DNA from: Bradyrhizobium sp. BR13661
Lineage (GTDB): Bacteria; Pseudomonadota; Alphaproteobacteria; Rhizobiales; Xanthobacteraceae
NCBI RefSeq assembly: GCF_029892425.1
Contig: NZ_JARXWB010000001.1
Location: forward strand, 124,001 to 188,000
Direction of reading: 5' to 3'
DNA: 64,000 bases
Each line of letters starts with the position of its first letter. The first letter of the stretch is position 1. The notes below the pieces were generated by a model. That model ran no database searches, was not told where the DNA came from, and worked only from the letters and a program-made list of their open reading frames with translations. The position numbers and the translations under genes were made by a program. Shown one piece after another: positions 37,433 through 46,204 of the stretch.

Positions 37433-37729
37433 ATGTTTAGACGATCCGAACAGGACAAGCGCCCACCCGTGCAGATCTTCGTCGATGGCATTGCCGTCGC
37501 GGCGCGCCAGGGCGATACGGTTTCCGCTGCACTCTTGGCATCCGGTCAGGACGCGCGGCGCTCGACGGCGGTCAGCGGCGCGCCGCGTCTGCCTTACTGC
37601 ATGATGGGCGTGTGCTTCGACTGCCTCGTCACCATCGACGGCGTCGGCAACCGCCAGGGCTGCCTCGTGCCTGTTGCCGAAGGCATGCAGGTCGAGATCC
37701 AGAAGGGCAAGCGGGAGATCGGACGATGA
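37433..37729 (+). CDS. Small 2Fe-2S subunit (HcnA/SoxX-like) of flavoprotein oxidase
   Basis: A 98-residue ferredoxin-like protein. Cysteines occur in PYCMMGVCFDCLVTIDG and RQGCLVP, the plant-type 2Fe-2S spacing with the first Cys later than in ferredoxins, as in HcnA and in the small subunits of opine and hydroxyproline oxidases. AAGGAG lies upstream. Its end overlaps the FAD/BFD subunit start by four bases (ATGA), so they act as one complex. Confidence 0.88.
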   Translation: MFRRSEQDKRPPVQIFVDGIAVAARQGDTVSAALLASGQDARRSTAVSGAPRLPYCMMGVCFDCLVTIDGVGNRQGCLVPVAEGMQVEIQKGKREIGR

Positions 37730-39144
37730 GCGTGGCTCCCAAACGCGAAGATTATGATGTCGTGGTGATCGGCGCCGGGCCCGCTGGTCTCGCGGCCGCG
37801 GCGACGTCAGCTGAGGCCGGCCTGTCGACGCTGTTGCTCGACGAGAACATCGGCCCGGGCGGTCAGGTGTTTCGCGCGATCTCCTCCACGCCGGTGACGG
37901 ATCGAAATCGGCTCGGTGCGGATTACTGGGTCGGTGCCGATCTCGTGCAGTCGCTGCGCGCGAGTAGTGCCGAGGTGATCCATCGTGCCACCGTCTGGAG
38001 CCTCGATCGCAATCTCGACATCGCCGTTTCCATCGGCGGCGCCTCGGCATTCGTCAAGGCCAAGCGCGTCATTCTCGCCACCGGTGCATTGGAGCGGCCG
38101 TTCCCGATTCCCGGCTGGACGCTGCCGGGCGTGATGACTGCGGGGGCCGCGCAGACGATGTTGAAATCATCGGCGCTGGTGCCTGATGGACGCACTGTCA
38201 TTGCGGGGCAGGGACCGCTACTCTGGCTGCTCGCCGCGCAGATCCTGCGCCTCGGCGGCCGGATCGACCGCATTCTCGATACCACCGAGCGCGGCAATTA
38301 TTTCGCCGCGCTGCCTCACGCTCTTGCCTTCCTGACCTCGCCCTATTTCACCAAGGGCCTGTCGATGATGCGCGAGGTCAAGGCCAAGGTGCAGGTCGTC
38401 TCGGGCGTCACCGAGCTTTCTGCATCCGGAGAGGGCCAGCTTGCCAGCGTCAGCTACGTCGCCGGCGGCAGGCGCGAGAGCATTCCCGCAGACCTGCTGC
38501 TGCTGCATCAGGGAGTCGTTCCTAACGTCAACCTCGCCATGTCGGCGGATATCAAACATCAATGGGATGATCTGCAGCTGTGCTGGTCGCCCGTGCTCGA
38601 CGCGAACGGCAATTCCTCGGTCGCCGGCATTGCCATCGCCGGCGACGGCGCCGGCATCGGTGGCGCGAATGCCGCCGTGGTCCGCGGTCGCATTGCGGCG
38701 CGCGCGGCGGTGGAGACGCTGGCGCCTGCGGCCGCTGCGAAGCTGCCCGCGATGGCGACGCTCCGTTCTGAGCTTGCCAAAGCCGAACGCGGCCGCGTTT
38801 TCCTCGACACGCTGTTCCGCCCGTCACAGCAGTTCCGCATTCCCACCGGCGACACCATCGTCTGCCGCTGCGAGGAGGTGACCGCGAAGGACGTTCTCGA
38901 GTCCGTTGCGATCGGCGCGACCGGACCGAACCAGCTCAAGGCCTATCGCCGCACCGGCATGGGCCCCTGCCAGGGCCGGCTATGCGGCCTTACCGTCACC
39001 GAGCTGATGGCGCAGGCGCGCGGCAAGAATCCGCAGGAGATCGGTTATTACCGGCTGCGCGCGCCGGTGAAGCCGATCACGCTCGCAGAGCTTGCTGCCG
39101 TTCCGAAAACGGAAGACGACGTCAAGGCCGTGGTGCGCGGATGA
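37726..39144 (+). CDS. FAD/BFD subunit (HcnB/OoxA-like) of flavoprotein oxidase
   Basis: A 472-residue pyridine-nucleotide-disulfide-reductase-like protein with DVVVIGAGPAGLAAAATSAE, ATGALERPFPIPGWTLPGVM and a C-terminal BFD-like cluster site (CRCEEVTAKDVLES ... GMGPCQGRLCG). This layout is that of HcnB, OoxA/NoxA and the alpha subunit of D-hydroxyproline dehydrogenase. It likely passes electrons from the DadA-like catalytic subunit to the quinone pool. Overlaps genes on both sides by four bases. Confidence 0.92.
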   Translation: MSVAPKREDYDVVVIGAGPAGLAAAATSAEAGLSTLLLDENIGPGGQVFRAISSTPVTDRNRLGADYWVGADLVQSLRASSAEVIHRATVWSLDRNLDIAVSIGGASAFVKAKRVILATGALERPFPIPGWTLPGVMTAGAAQTMLKSSALVPDGRTVIAGQGPLLWLLAAQILRLGGRIDRILDTTERGNYFAALPHALAFLTSPYFTKGLSMMREVKAKVQVVSGVTELSASGEGQLASVSYVAGGRRESIPADLLLLHQGVVPNVNLAMSADIKHQWDDLQLCWSPVLDANGNSSVAGIAIAGDGAGIGGANAAVVRGRIAARAAVETLAPAAAAKLPAMATLRSELAKAERGRVFLDTLFRPSQQFRIPTGDTIVCRCEEVTAKDVLESVAIGATGPNQLKAYRRTGMGPCQGRLCGLTVTELMAQARGKNPQEIGYYRLRAPVKPITLAELAAVPKTEDDVKAVVRG

Positions 39145-40265
39145 CGATAAACGTGGATGCGATCGTCATTGGCGGCGGCATCCACGGATGCTCGACCACG
39201 CTGCATCTGTGCCTTGCCGGCTTGAAGCCGGTGCTGATCGAGAAGGACTATGCCGGCCGCCATGCCTCAGGCGTTAATGCCGGCGGCGTCCGTCAGCTCG
39301 CGCGGCACATTCCCGAGATCCCGCTCTCGATCCGCTCCATGGGGATCTGGGAGAAGATCAAGGACCTTCTCGACGACGATTGCAGCTTCGAGAGCCACGG
39401 CCAGGTGCTGGTCGCCGAGAGCGCGGAGGAACTCGCGGTCTGCCGCGCGCGCGTCGCCGAGCTCAATGCGCTAGGGTTCACCCATGAAGAGCTGATCGAC
39501 GCGACCGAGCTGCGGCGGCTTGTGCCGGCGGTCGCCGAGACCTGCCCCGGCGGCGTGGTCTCGCGCCGCGACGGCGCGGCCAATCCGGCGCAGACGACGA
39601 CGGCGTTCCGGCGCAAAGCCGAGCAGTCAGGGGCCACCGTGCGCGAGGGCGTGGCGGCCAGCAATATTCGCTACAGTGACGGTCTTTGGCACGTCGATGT
39701 CGGGACTGAGACTTTCGCCGCGCCGGTGCTCGTCAACGCCGCCGGCGCCTGGGCCGGGAAGATCGCCGCTGATCTTGGCGAGCCGGTGCCGGTCGAGACC
39801 GTCGCGCCGATGTTGATGATCACTTCGCGCGTGCCGCACTTCATCGACCCCGTGGTGATCCTGCGCGGGCGAAAGCTCTCGTTCAAGCAATTCTCAAACG
39901 GCACCGTGCTGATCGGCGGCGGCCATCTGGCGACGCCCTATCAGGATCGCAACGAAACGGTGCTGGACTGGAAGAGTCTCGCCATCAGCGCGCGCACCGT
40001 GTTCGAACTGTTCCCGGTGATGCGCAGTGCCACCATCGTCCGCGCCTGGGCCGGTATCGAGGCCAAGATGAAGGACGACATTCCCGTGTTCGGCCCGAGT
40101 TCGCGCCACAAGGGGCTCTTTCATCAGTTCGGCTTCTCGCTGCACGGTTTCCAGCTCGGCCCCGGCGCCGGCGCCGTGATGGCGGAGCTAATCGTCAATG
40201 GTGGTACCCAGACCCGCATCAGCGATCTCGGCATCGATCGCTTCCATCCCTCGGTCGCCCGCTGA
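39141..40265 (+). CDS. DadA-like FAD-dependent oxidoreductase 2
   Basis: A 374-residue flavoprotein with DAIVIGGGIHGCSTTLHLCL, GVNAGGVRQLARHIPEIPLS and the closing region RAWAGIEAKMKDDIPVFGPS. It is a paralog-type relative of the gene at 36269 and matches the beta subunit of sarcosine/opine/hydroxyproline oxidases. It overlaps the FAD/BFD subunit gene by four bases, so it is the best candidate for the catalytic partner in the complex; the first DadA-like gene may give a second catalytic form. Confidence 0.9.
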   Translation: MTINVDAIVIGGGIHGCSTTLHLCLAGLKPVLIEKDYAGRHASGVNAGGVRQLARHIPEIPLSIRSMGIWEKIKDLLDDDCSFESHGQVLVAESAEELAVCRARVAELNALGFTHEELIDATELRRLVPAVAETCPGGVVSRRDGAANPAQTTTAFRRKAEQSGATVREGVAASNIRYSDGLWHVDVGTETFAAPVLVNAAGAWAGKIAADLGEPVPVETVAPMLMITSRVPHFIDPVVILRGRKLSFKQFSNGTVLIGGGHLATPYQDRNETVLDWKSLAISARTVFELFPVMRSATIVRAWAGIEAKMKDDIPVFGPSSRHKGLFHQFGFSLHGFQLGPGAGAVMAELIVNGGTQTRISDLGIDRFHPSVAR

Positions 40266-40278
40266 AGCGCTGATCCGT

Positions 40279-41202
40279 TCAGTCGGAGACAGCGAACATT
40301 TCCACGAGCGTCTCGCGCAGCCAGCGTTGCGCAGGCACGGTGTCGTTGCGCTGATGCCAGAACAGGCTGACGATGCGCGCCGGTGCCTGCAGCGGCAGCG
40401 GCACCGCATGCAGGAACGGTGCGTGGCGTGACTGGGAGCGCAGATCGCTCGGCAGCACGGCGATGAGGTCGGACTGACGCACGATCTCATAGGCGGCGCT
40501 GTAATGATTGACGGTCGCGACCAGGTTGCGCGACAGCCCGCGTGAGGCCAGGAACAGGTCATAGGTCGGGGCGCGCTTCCCGGCCAAGTTCACGTCGACA
40601 TGCCGAGCGTTCAGAAATGCGCGCGTGCTGAGCCGCTTCTGGGCCGCCAGCGGGTGGTCGCGCCGCATGAAGCAGGCATAATCGACGGTCCAGAGTGAGC
40701 GCGAACGAATGGCGGTTGGCTGCTGTGCTTCGTTGACGTAAACACTCAGCACGCAATCGACCCGGTTGTCTTCGAGCTGATCGGCAATGTCCAAAATCGT
40801 GTTGGGGACGGTATGGACGCGTGCCTTGGGTGCGACGTCGCCGAGATGGTTCATTAGGTTCGGCATCACCAGCGAAGCGACGTAGTCCGACATCGACAGG
40901 CTGAATTCGGTCTGCGCGCGGGCGGGATCGAACACCTGCCCGTCGAGCGCGCTGCGGACGTTTTCCAGCGCCTCACCGATCGGCTCCCAGAGAACGACGG
41001 CGCGCTGGGTCGGACGGATCCCGGTGCCAGACCGCACGAACAGGGGATCGCCGAGCGCAGCACGCAGGCGCGCGAGCGCGTTGCTGACGGCGGGCTGGGT
41101 CATCGTCAGCGCGCTCGCCGCGCGCGTGACGCTGCCCTCGGTCATCAACGCCTCGAAGACTTTCAGCAGGTTGAGGTCGAGCGCCCGGAAGGACAAGAAC
41201 AT
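40279..41202 (-). CDS. LysR-type regulator, NodD/NahR-like
   Basis: A 307-residue regulator with RALDLNLLKVFEALMTEGSV, MTQPAVSNALARLRAALGDP and LFVRSGTGIRPTQRA, the pattern of the NodD/NahR branch. It diverges from an MFS transporter gene with a 115 bp A+T-rich gap that holds a perfect palindrome, so it probably controls the MFS-GAF-amidohydrolase unit. Confidence 0.92.
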   Translation of the reverse strand: MFLSFRALDLNLLKVFEALMTEGSVTRAASALTMTQPAVSNALARLRAALGDPLFVRSGTGIRPTQRAVVLWEPIGEALENVRSALDGQVFDPARAQTEFSLSMSDYVASLVMPNLMNHLGDVAPKARVHTVPNTILDIADQLEDNRVDCVLSVYVNEAQQPTAIRSRSLWTVDYACFMRRDHPLAAQKRLSTRAFLNARHVDVNLAGKRAPTYDLFLASRGLSRNLVATVNHYSAAYEIVRQSDLIAVLPSDLRSQSRHAPFLHAVPLPLQAPARIVSLFWHQRNDTVPAQRWLRETLVEMFAVSD

Positions 41203-41238
41203 TCACCATAGTGATGTATTAGATCATCATTATAAATT

Positions 41239-41254
41239 ATGACGATAACGTCAT
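41239..41254. promoter_or_regulatory. Palindromic operator candidate between LysR and MFS genes
   Basis: ATGACGATAACGTCAT is a perfect 6-4-6 inverted repeat inside an A+T-rich divergent promoter region, about 65 bp before the MFS start and 37 bp from the LysR start. It is a candidate binding site for the LysR protein or a global regulator. Confidence 0.5.
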
Positions 41255-41317
41255 TTTGTCTATTGTTTCCTCCCGACGACAAGCGGTGCCGGCCCGCGGG
41301 GATCGAAGGGGACTTTC

Positions 41318-42676
41318 ATGTCAATGATATCGGCGCGCATCGAGCGCCTTCCGTTCGCGCGCTTCCACACGCATCTGCTTCTGATGGGCGGGCTCGGCTA
41401 CACGTTCGACGCGATGGATGCGGCGGTGCTCGCGTTCATCCTGCCGGTGCTGCGCACGGCGTGGAATCTGTCGAGCGTCCAGATCGGCGTGCTTGGCAGC
41501 AGCACCTATATCGGCTTCCTGTTCGGTGCTCTCCTCGCCGGCACGCTCGGTGACCTGATCGGGCGCCGTGCGGTGATGATGTCGGCCCTGGCGCTTTACT
41601 GCGCAGCGTCGATCGTCAGTGCGATGGTAGATACCTGGCCGGCCTTCTTCGTCGCGCGGATCGTGGCCGGCATGGGCACCGGCGCGGAGAGCGCGATCAT
41701 CGCGCCCTATCTCGCGGAGTTCGTGGCGCGGCGCTACCGCGGCAGTTTCACCGGCGCGCTCGCTGGCTTCTTCTCTTTCGGCTTCGTGGCCGCGGCCTTG
41801 CTCGGTTACTTCATCGTGCCCTCGTATGACAATGGCTGGCGCATCGTGCTGGTCATCACGGCAGTACCGGTCGTTATGCTGCTGTGGTGGCGGCGGGCTC
41901 TGCCGGAATCGCCGCGCTGGTTAGAGGCCCGCGGCCGGGAGAAGGAAGCCGAGGCCGTGCTGGACAAGATCGAGGCAAGCTTTGCGCGCGAGGGCATCAC
42001 CCTGCCGCAGCCGGTCGTCGAAGTCGCGGCGCCCACCGGCACCGGTGGAACGCTGCTCGCCAATTTCGCGGCGCTTCTTGCGGCGCGCCAGGCACGTATC
42101 ACCATTATGACCTGGATCATGTGGCTTGCGATCACCTTCAGCTATTATTCCTTCTTCGTCTGGATCCCGGGTCTGTTGGTCCAGAACGGCATGAGCATCA
42201 CCAAGAGCTTTGGCTATTCGATCGCGATCTATTGCGCGCAGATTCCCGGCTATTTCAGCGCCGCGTATTTCAACGAGCGCATCGGCCGGCAGGCGACGAT
42301 CGCGACCTATATGGTGCTCGGTGGCGTCAGTGCGCTCGGTCTTGCCTTCGCGCAGACCGACCAGCACATCATGTTCGCGGGCATTCTGCTGTCGCTGTTC
42401 ATGAACGGCACCTATGCCGGCGTCTATGCTTACACCGCGGAGGTGTTTCCGACGCCGATCAGGACGACCGGCGCGGGGCTCGCATCGGCCATCGGCCGGA
42501 TCGGCGCGATCGTCTCGCCGATCCTGGTCGGCTATCTCTATCCCAATTTTGGCTTCGCCGGCGTGTTCGGCGTCACCACCACGGTGCTGCTGCTCGGGGC
42601 AGTCACCGTCGTCTTGATGGGCGTGCCGACGCGCGGCCGCTCGCTCGAAGAGATCGCGGCGGGCGAAACGGCATGA
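41318..42676 (+). CDS. MFS transporter (metabolite:H+ symporter type)
   Basis: A 452-residue 12-helix transporter. It contains GYTFDAMDAAVLAFILPVL, the loop LAGTLGDLIGRRAVM, and PESPRWLEARGREKEAEAVL, typical of the aromatic-acid/sugar symporter branch. AAGGGGA lies at good distance before the ATG. It overlaps the GAF gene by four bases, so the substrate is probably that of the amidohydrolase downstream. Confidence 0.93.
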   Translation: MSMISARIERLPFARFHTHLLLMGGLGYTFDAMDAAVLAFILPVLRTAWNLSSVQIGVLGSSTYIGFLFGALLAGTLGDLIGRRAVMMSALALYCAASIVSAMVDTWPAFFVARIVAGMGTGAESAIIAPYLAEFVARRYRGSFTGALAGFFSFGFVAAALLGYFIVPSYDNGWRIVLVITAVPVVMLLWWRRALPESPRWLEARGREKEAEAVLDKIEASFAREGITLPQPVVEVAAPTGTGGTLLANFAALLAARQARITIMTWIMWLAITFSYYSFFVWIPGLLVQNGMSITKSFGYSIAIYCAQIPGYFSAAYFNERIGRQATIATYMVLGGVSALGLAFAQTDQHIMFAGILLSLFMNGTYAGVYAYTAEVFPTPIRTTGAGLASAIGRIGAIVSPILVGYLYPNFGFAGVFGVTTTVLLLGAVTVVLMGVPTRGRSLEEIAAGETA

Positions 42677-43170
42677 GGCGAGACAGACTGCCGGCCGATC
42701 CGCTGCTCTGCGCCGTTGCGGCGGCGCAGGACAGGACGGATCAGCCGGAAGCACTGTTTGCGGCGCTGGACCAGGCCCTGAAGGCGGCGATCGGGCACAA
42801 GCTGTTCACGATCCTGGCTTATGACGGCGACACTGGTGAAGCCGCGCGGCTTTATTCCAACCTGCCCGGCCCGTATCCCACGGGCGGGCGCAAGCGCCTC
42901 GCACCGGGACCTTGGACCGAGGCCGTGCTTAATTCAGGCGAGGCGTATATCGGCCGAACGCAGGACGATCTGCGCGCCGTGTTCCCCGACCACGAGCTGA
43001 TCGCCTCGCTAGGCTGCGAAAGCGTGCTCAACATGCCCGTGCGCTGGCGCGGACGCACGCTCGGCTCACTCAATCTGCTCCACGAAGCGCGCTGGTACGG
43101 TGAGGCCGACGTGGCCGCCTGCCTTCCGTTCGCACAGCTCGCATTGCCGGCGCTGCTTCCAATTGCCTGA
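42673..43170 (+). CDS. Stand-alone GAF-domain protein
   Basis: A 165-residue cytoplasmic protein made of one GAF domain: FAALDQALKAAIGHKLFTIL at the start, AVLNSGEAYIGRTQDDLRAV in the middle and SVLNMPVRWRGRTLGSLNLL at the end. It has no output domain. The ATG overlaps the MFS stop and it lies 14 bp before the amidohydrolase, so it belongs to that operon and may sense or bind the compound being used. Confidence 0.85.
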   Translation: MRRDRLPADPLLCAVAAAQDRTDQPEALFAALDQALKAAIGHKLFTILAYDGDTGEAARLYSNLPGPYPTGGRKRLAPGPWTEAVLNSGEAYIGRTQDDLRAVFPDHELIASLGCESVLNMPVRWRGRTLGSLNLLHEARWYGEADVAACLPFAQLALPALLPIA

Positions 43171-43184
43171 CAGAGGAAACCTCC

Positions 43185-44432
43185 ATGCCCAGCACTCTCT
43201 TCAAGAACGCCGCCCTGCTTGATCCGCTTCAGCCGGAGTTGCTGATGGGCCACGATGTGCTGGTCGAAGGCACCTTGATCAAGGAGGTCTCGGACCGGCC
43301 GATCCAGGCCACTGCAGATCGAACCATCGATCTGAAGGGCAAGACGCTGATGCCCGGGCTGATCGATCTTCATGTGCATACGATCGCGATCGAGCTTAAT
43401 CTGGCGGCGCAGGCGAAAATGCCGAACGTCCTGGTGACGCTGCGTTCGACGTTGATCCTCAAAGGCATGCTGCGGCGAGGCTTCACGACCGTCCGCGATG
43501 CCGGCGGCGCCGGCCACCCGATGAAGCAGGCCATCGAGACGGGCCTCACCGACGGCCCCCGGCTGTTTGTCTCCGGCCGCGCGCTCAGCCAGACCGGCGG
43601 ACATGGTGACGGTCGAGCCCGCTCGGACTATCTGACCAGCGATTCCGTCTGTCCCTGTTGTGTGCGCGTCGGCGCGCTGGCGCGCGTTGCCGACGGCGTC
43701 GATGGCGTGCGCAAGGCGGTGCGCGAGGAGCTGCAGATGGGCGCGGACCAGATCAAGATCATGGCGTCCGGCGGCGTCGCCTCTCCGACCGATCCGGTCG
43801 GTGCCTTCGGCTACTCCGAGGACGAGATCCGCGCCATCGTCGACGAGGCGCAGGGCCGGCAGACCTATGTGCTCGCCCATGCCTATACGGCTCCGGCGAT
43901 CGCGCGCGCGGTTCGCTGCGGCGTGCGCACCATCGAGCACGGCAATCTCGTCGACGAGCCGACCGCGCGCCTGATGGCCGAGAAGGGCGCCTATGTCGTG
44001 CCGACCCTGATCACCTATGAGGCGCTGGCCAATGAGGGTGCGCAATACGGCCTGCCGCCGGAGAGCGTCGCCAAGATCGCCGACGTCCGCGATGCTGGCC
44101 TGCGCTCGCTCGAGATCTACCGCAAGGCCGGCGTGAAGATGGGTTATGGCAGCGATCTGCTCGGTCCGTCGCAGCGCCTCCAGAGCGACGAGTTCCGCAT
44201 CCGTGCTGAAATCCAGGGCGCGCGCGAGGCCATCGCCAGCGCGACATTGATCGGGGCCGAGGTGCTCGGCATGGAGGGCAAGCTTGGCCGGATCGCGCCC
44301 GAAGCGCTCGCGGATCTGCTGGTGGTCGACGGCAACCCGTTGCGCGATGTTGGTTGCCTGCTCGGTCAGGGCGAGCACATTCCGCTGGTGATGAAGGCGG
44401 GCAAGGTTCAGTTCGACAGGCTGGCGGCATAG
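43185..44432 (+). CDS. Amidohydrolase (prolidase/imidazolonepropionase-like)
   Basis: A 415-residue metal-dependent hydrolase. The HxH motif is LIDLHVHT (His63, His65), the carboxylated-lysine candidate is in DQIKIMASGG, further ligands in LAHAYT and IEHGNLVD, and the Asp in MGYGSDLLG. This binuclear layout is that of Sgx9260/Xaa-Pro-type hydrolases acting on N-acyl or carbamoyl amino acids. AGAGG lies before the ATG. Substrate not known. Confidence 0.88.
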   Translation: MPSTLFKNAALLDPLQPELLMGHDVLVEGTLIKEVSDRPIQATADRTIDLKGKTLMPGLIDLHVHTIAIELNLAAQAKMPNVLVTLRSTLILKGMLRRGFTTVRDAGGAGHPMKQAIETGLTDGPRLFVSGRALSQTGGHGDGRARSDYLTSDSVCPCCVRVGALARVADGVDGVRKAVREELQMGADQIKIMASGGVASPTDPVGAFGYSEDEIRAIVDEAQGRQTYVLAHAYTAPAIARAVRCGVRTIEHGNLVDEPTARLMAEKGAYVVPTLITYEALANEGAQYGLPPESVAKIADVRDAGLRSLEIYRKAGVKMGYGSDLLGPSQRLQSDEFRIRAEIQGAREAIASATLIGAEVLGMEGKLGRIAPEALADLLVVDGNPLRDVGCLLGQGEHIPLVMKAGKVQFDRLAA

Positions 44433-44564
44433 CCACCATTTGCGTCAGGCGCGGCTTGATCTCTCGCTTCAGCACGGCTAATTAACAACTCCCATCAAGG
44501 ATATCAGCAGCCATGGATTTTACCCCGACCGCAACGCCCATCCGCATTGCTCACGGGGAATTCC

Positions 44565-46157
44565 ATGCCTGCTTCGATCATCCTGTCGAACCTGTCGCTG
44601 TCCACGCCTGACGGCCGCCTACTTCTCTACAACATCGATCTGACCTTCGGCGCGGAACGCGCCGGTCTTGTCGGCCGCAATGGCGTCGGCAAGACGACGC
44701 TGCTCGCCGCGATCACGGGCGAGCATGCGCCGCAATCAGGCCGCGTGATCGCCAACGGAACCGTCGGGCTCTTGCGTCAGGACGCGCAGATGCTTGCGGG
44801 TGCGACGGTCGTTGACCTTTTCGGCGTGCGCGATGCGCTGGAGCTGCTGCGCCGGGCCGAACGCGGCGATGCCTCGGCCGAGCAGGTCAATGAGGTCGAC
44901 TGGACCCTCGAGACGCGGCTGGCATCCGCTCTTGCGCGCGTCGGCTTCGATGTTGCTCCCCATACGGAATTGGATCGCTTGTCCGGCGGGCAGGTCACGC
45001 GCGTTCGTCTCGCCGCGTTACTGTTTAACGAGCCGGACGTCCTGCTGCTGGACGAGCCCACCAACAATCTCGATCGCGACGGGCGCCATGCCGTGATCGA
45101 TCTGCTTGCTGCCTGGCGCGGCGGCGCAATCGTTGTCAGTCACGACCGGGCCCTGCTCGACACGATGGACGCCATCGTCGAGCTGACTTCGCTCGGCGCG
45201 ACGCGCTACGGCGGCAATTGGAGCAGCTATCGCGCGCAGAAGGCCGTCGAGCTTGCCGCCGTCAGGCACGATCTCGCGCATGCCGAGAAGTATCTCGCGG
45301 AGATCGATGACAAGGCGCAGGAGGCAGCCGAGCGCAAGGCGCGCAAGGACGGCGGCGGAAGGGCAAAACGCGCCAAAGGCGACATGCCGCGAATCCTGGC
45401 CGGTGCGCGCAGGGATCGCAGCGAGGACAGCGGCGGCAAGACCGCGCAGATGGCCGAGCGGCGGCGCGCGGAGGCGATTGATGCGCTCGACGCCGCGCGC
45501 CGGCGCATCGAAATCCTTCAACCGTTCGCCGTGAAATTGCCCTCGACCCAATTGCCGGCGGGGCGGGAGGTAGTCTGGCTCGATCGCGTCAGTGCCGGTT
45601 ATCAGCCGGAGCAGCCGATCCTGCGCGATCTGTCGCTCTCCATCGTCGGTCCGGAGCGCGTCGCGATCGTCGGTCCCAACGGCTCCGGCAAGACGACGCT
45701 CCTGAGGCTCATTACCGGTGAGCTGCGGCCCGCCTCGGGCGCGTTGCAGGTCAGGCCTGACTTCGCGCAGTTCGATCAGAAGGTCAGCCTGCTCGATCCC
45801 GTGGTCTCGATCCTCGACAACTTCAGGCGTCTCAATCCGCGGGCAGGTGCGAATGAATGCCATGCCGCGCTGGCGCGCTTCATGTTTCGCGCCGATGCGG
45901 CCTTGCAAGACGTCGGCAGCCTGAGCGGCGGTCAGCTCTTTCGCGCGGGGCTCGCCTGCGTGCTCGGCGGGGCGACGCCGCCGTCATTGCTGATCCTGGA
46001 CGAGCCGACCAACCATCTCGATCTCGAATCCATCGAAGTGATTGAGGCCGGCCTGCGGGCCTATGACGGCGCGCTGCTCGTCGCCAGCCATGACGAGGCG
46101 TTCCTGGAGGCAATCGGGGTCACGCGTCGGCTCGATCTGGCCGATCGTCCCGGCTGA
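44565..46157 (+). CDS. ABC-F family ATPase
   Basis: A 530-residue soluble protein with two ABC domains: Walker A GRNGVGKTTLLA and [12 protein letters not shown], signatures RLSGGQVTRVRLA and SLSGGQLFRAGLA, Walker B LLLDEPTNNLD and LILDEPTNHLD. The charged linker between them (KARKDGGGRAKRAKGDMPRI) fits ABC-F proteins, which act on ribosomes (translation factors or antibiotic protection). No membrane domain. ATG 44565 begins the conserved region. Confidence 0.92.
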   Translation: MPASIILSNLSLSTPDGRLLLYNIDLTFGAERAGLVGRNGVGKTTLLAAITGEHAPQSGRVIANGTVGLLRQDAQMLAGATVVDLFGVRDALELLRRAERGDASAEQVNEVDWTLETRLASALARVGFDVAPHTELDRLSGGQVTRVRLAALLFNEPDVLLLDEPTNNLDRDGRHAVIDLLAAWRGGAIVVSHDRALLDTMDAIVELTSLGATRYGGNWSSYRAQKAVELAAVRHDLAHAEKYLAEIDDKAQEAAERKARKDGGGRAKRAKGDMPRILAGARRDRSEDSGGKTAQMAERRRAEAIDALDAARRRIEILQPFAVKLPSTQLPAGREVVWLDRVSAGYQPEQPILRDLSLSIVGPERVAIVGPNGSGKTTLLRLITGELRPASGALQVRPDFAQFDQKVSLLDPVVSILDNFRRLNPRAGANECHAALARFMFRADAALQDVGSLSGGQLFRAGLACVLGGATPPSLLILDEPTNHLDLESIEVIEAGLRAYDGALLVASHDEAFLEAIGVTRRLDLADRPG

Positions 46158-46204
46158 CGGAGCAATGATGCCAGCTTGCGGCCGATCTTCACGTCGCGGC
46201 GGCC

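Noticed and set aside
42852..44378. 508-codon minus-strand frame opposite the GAF and amidohydrolase genes
   Set aside because: Antisense to two motif-supported genes; an effect of high G+C content.
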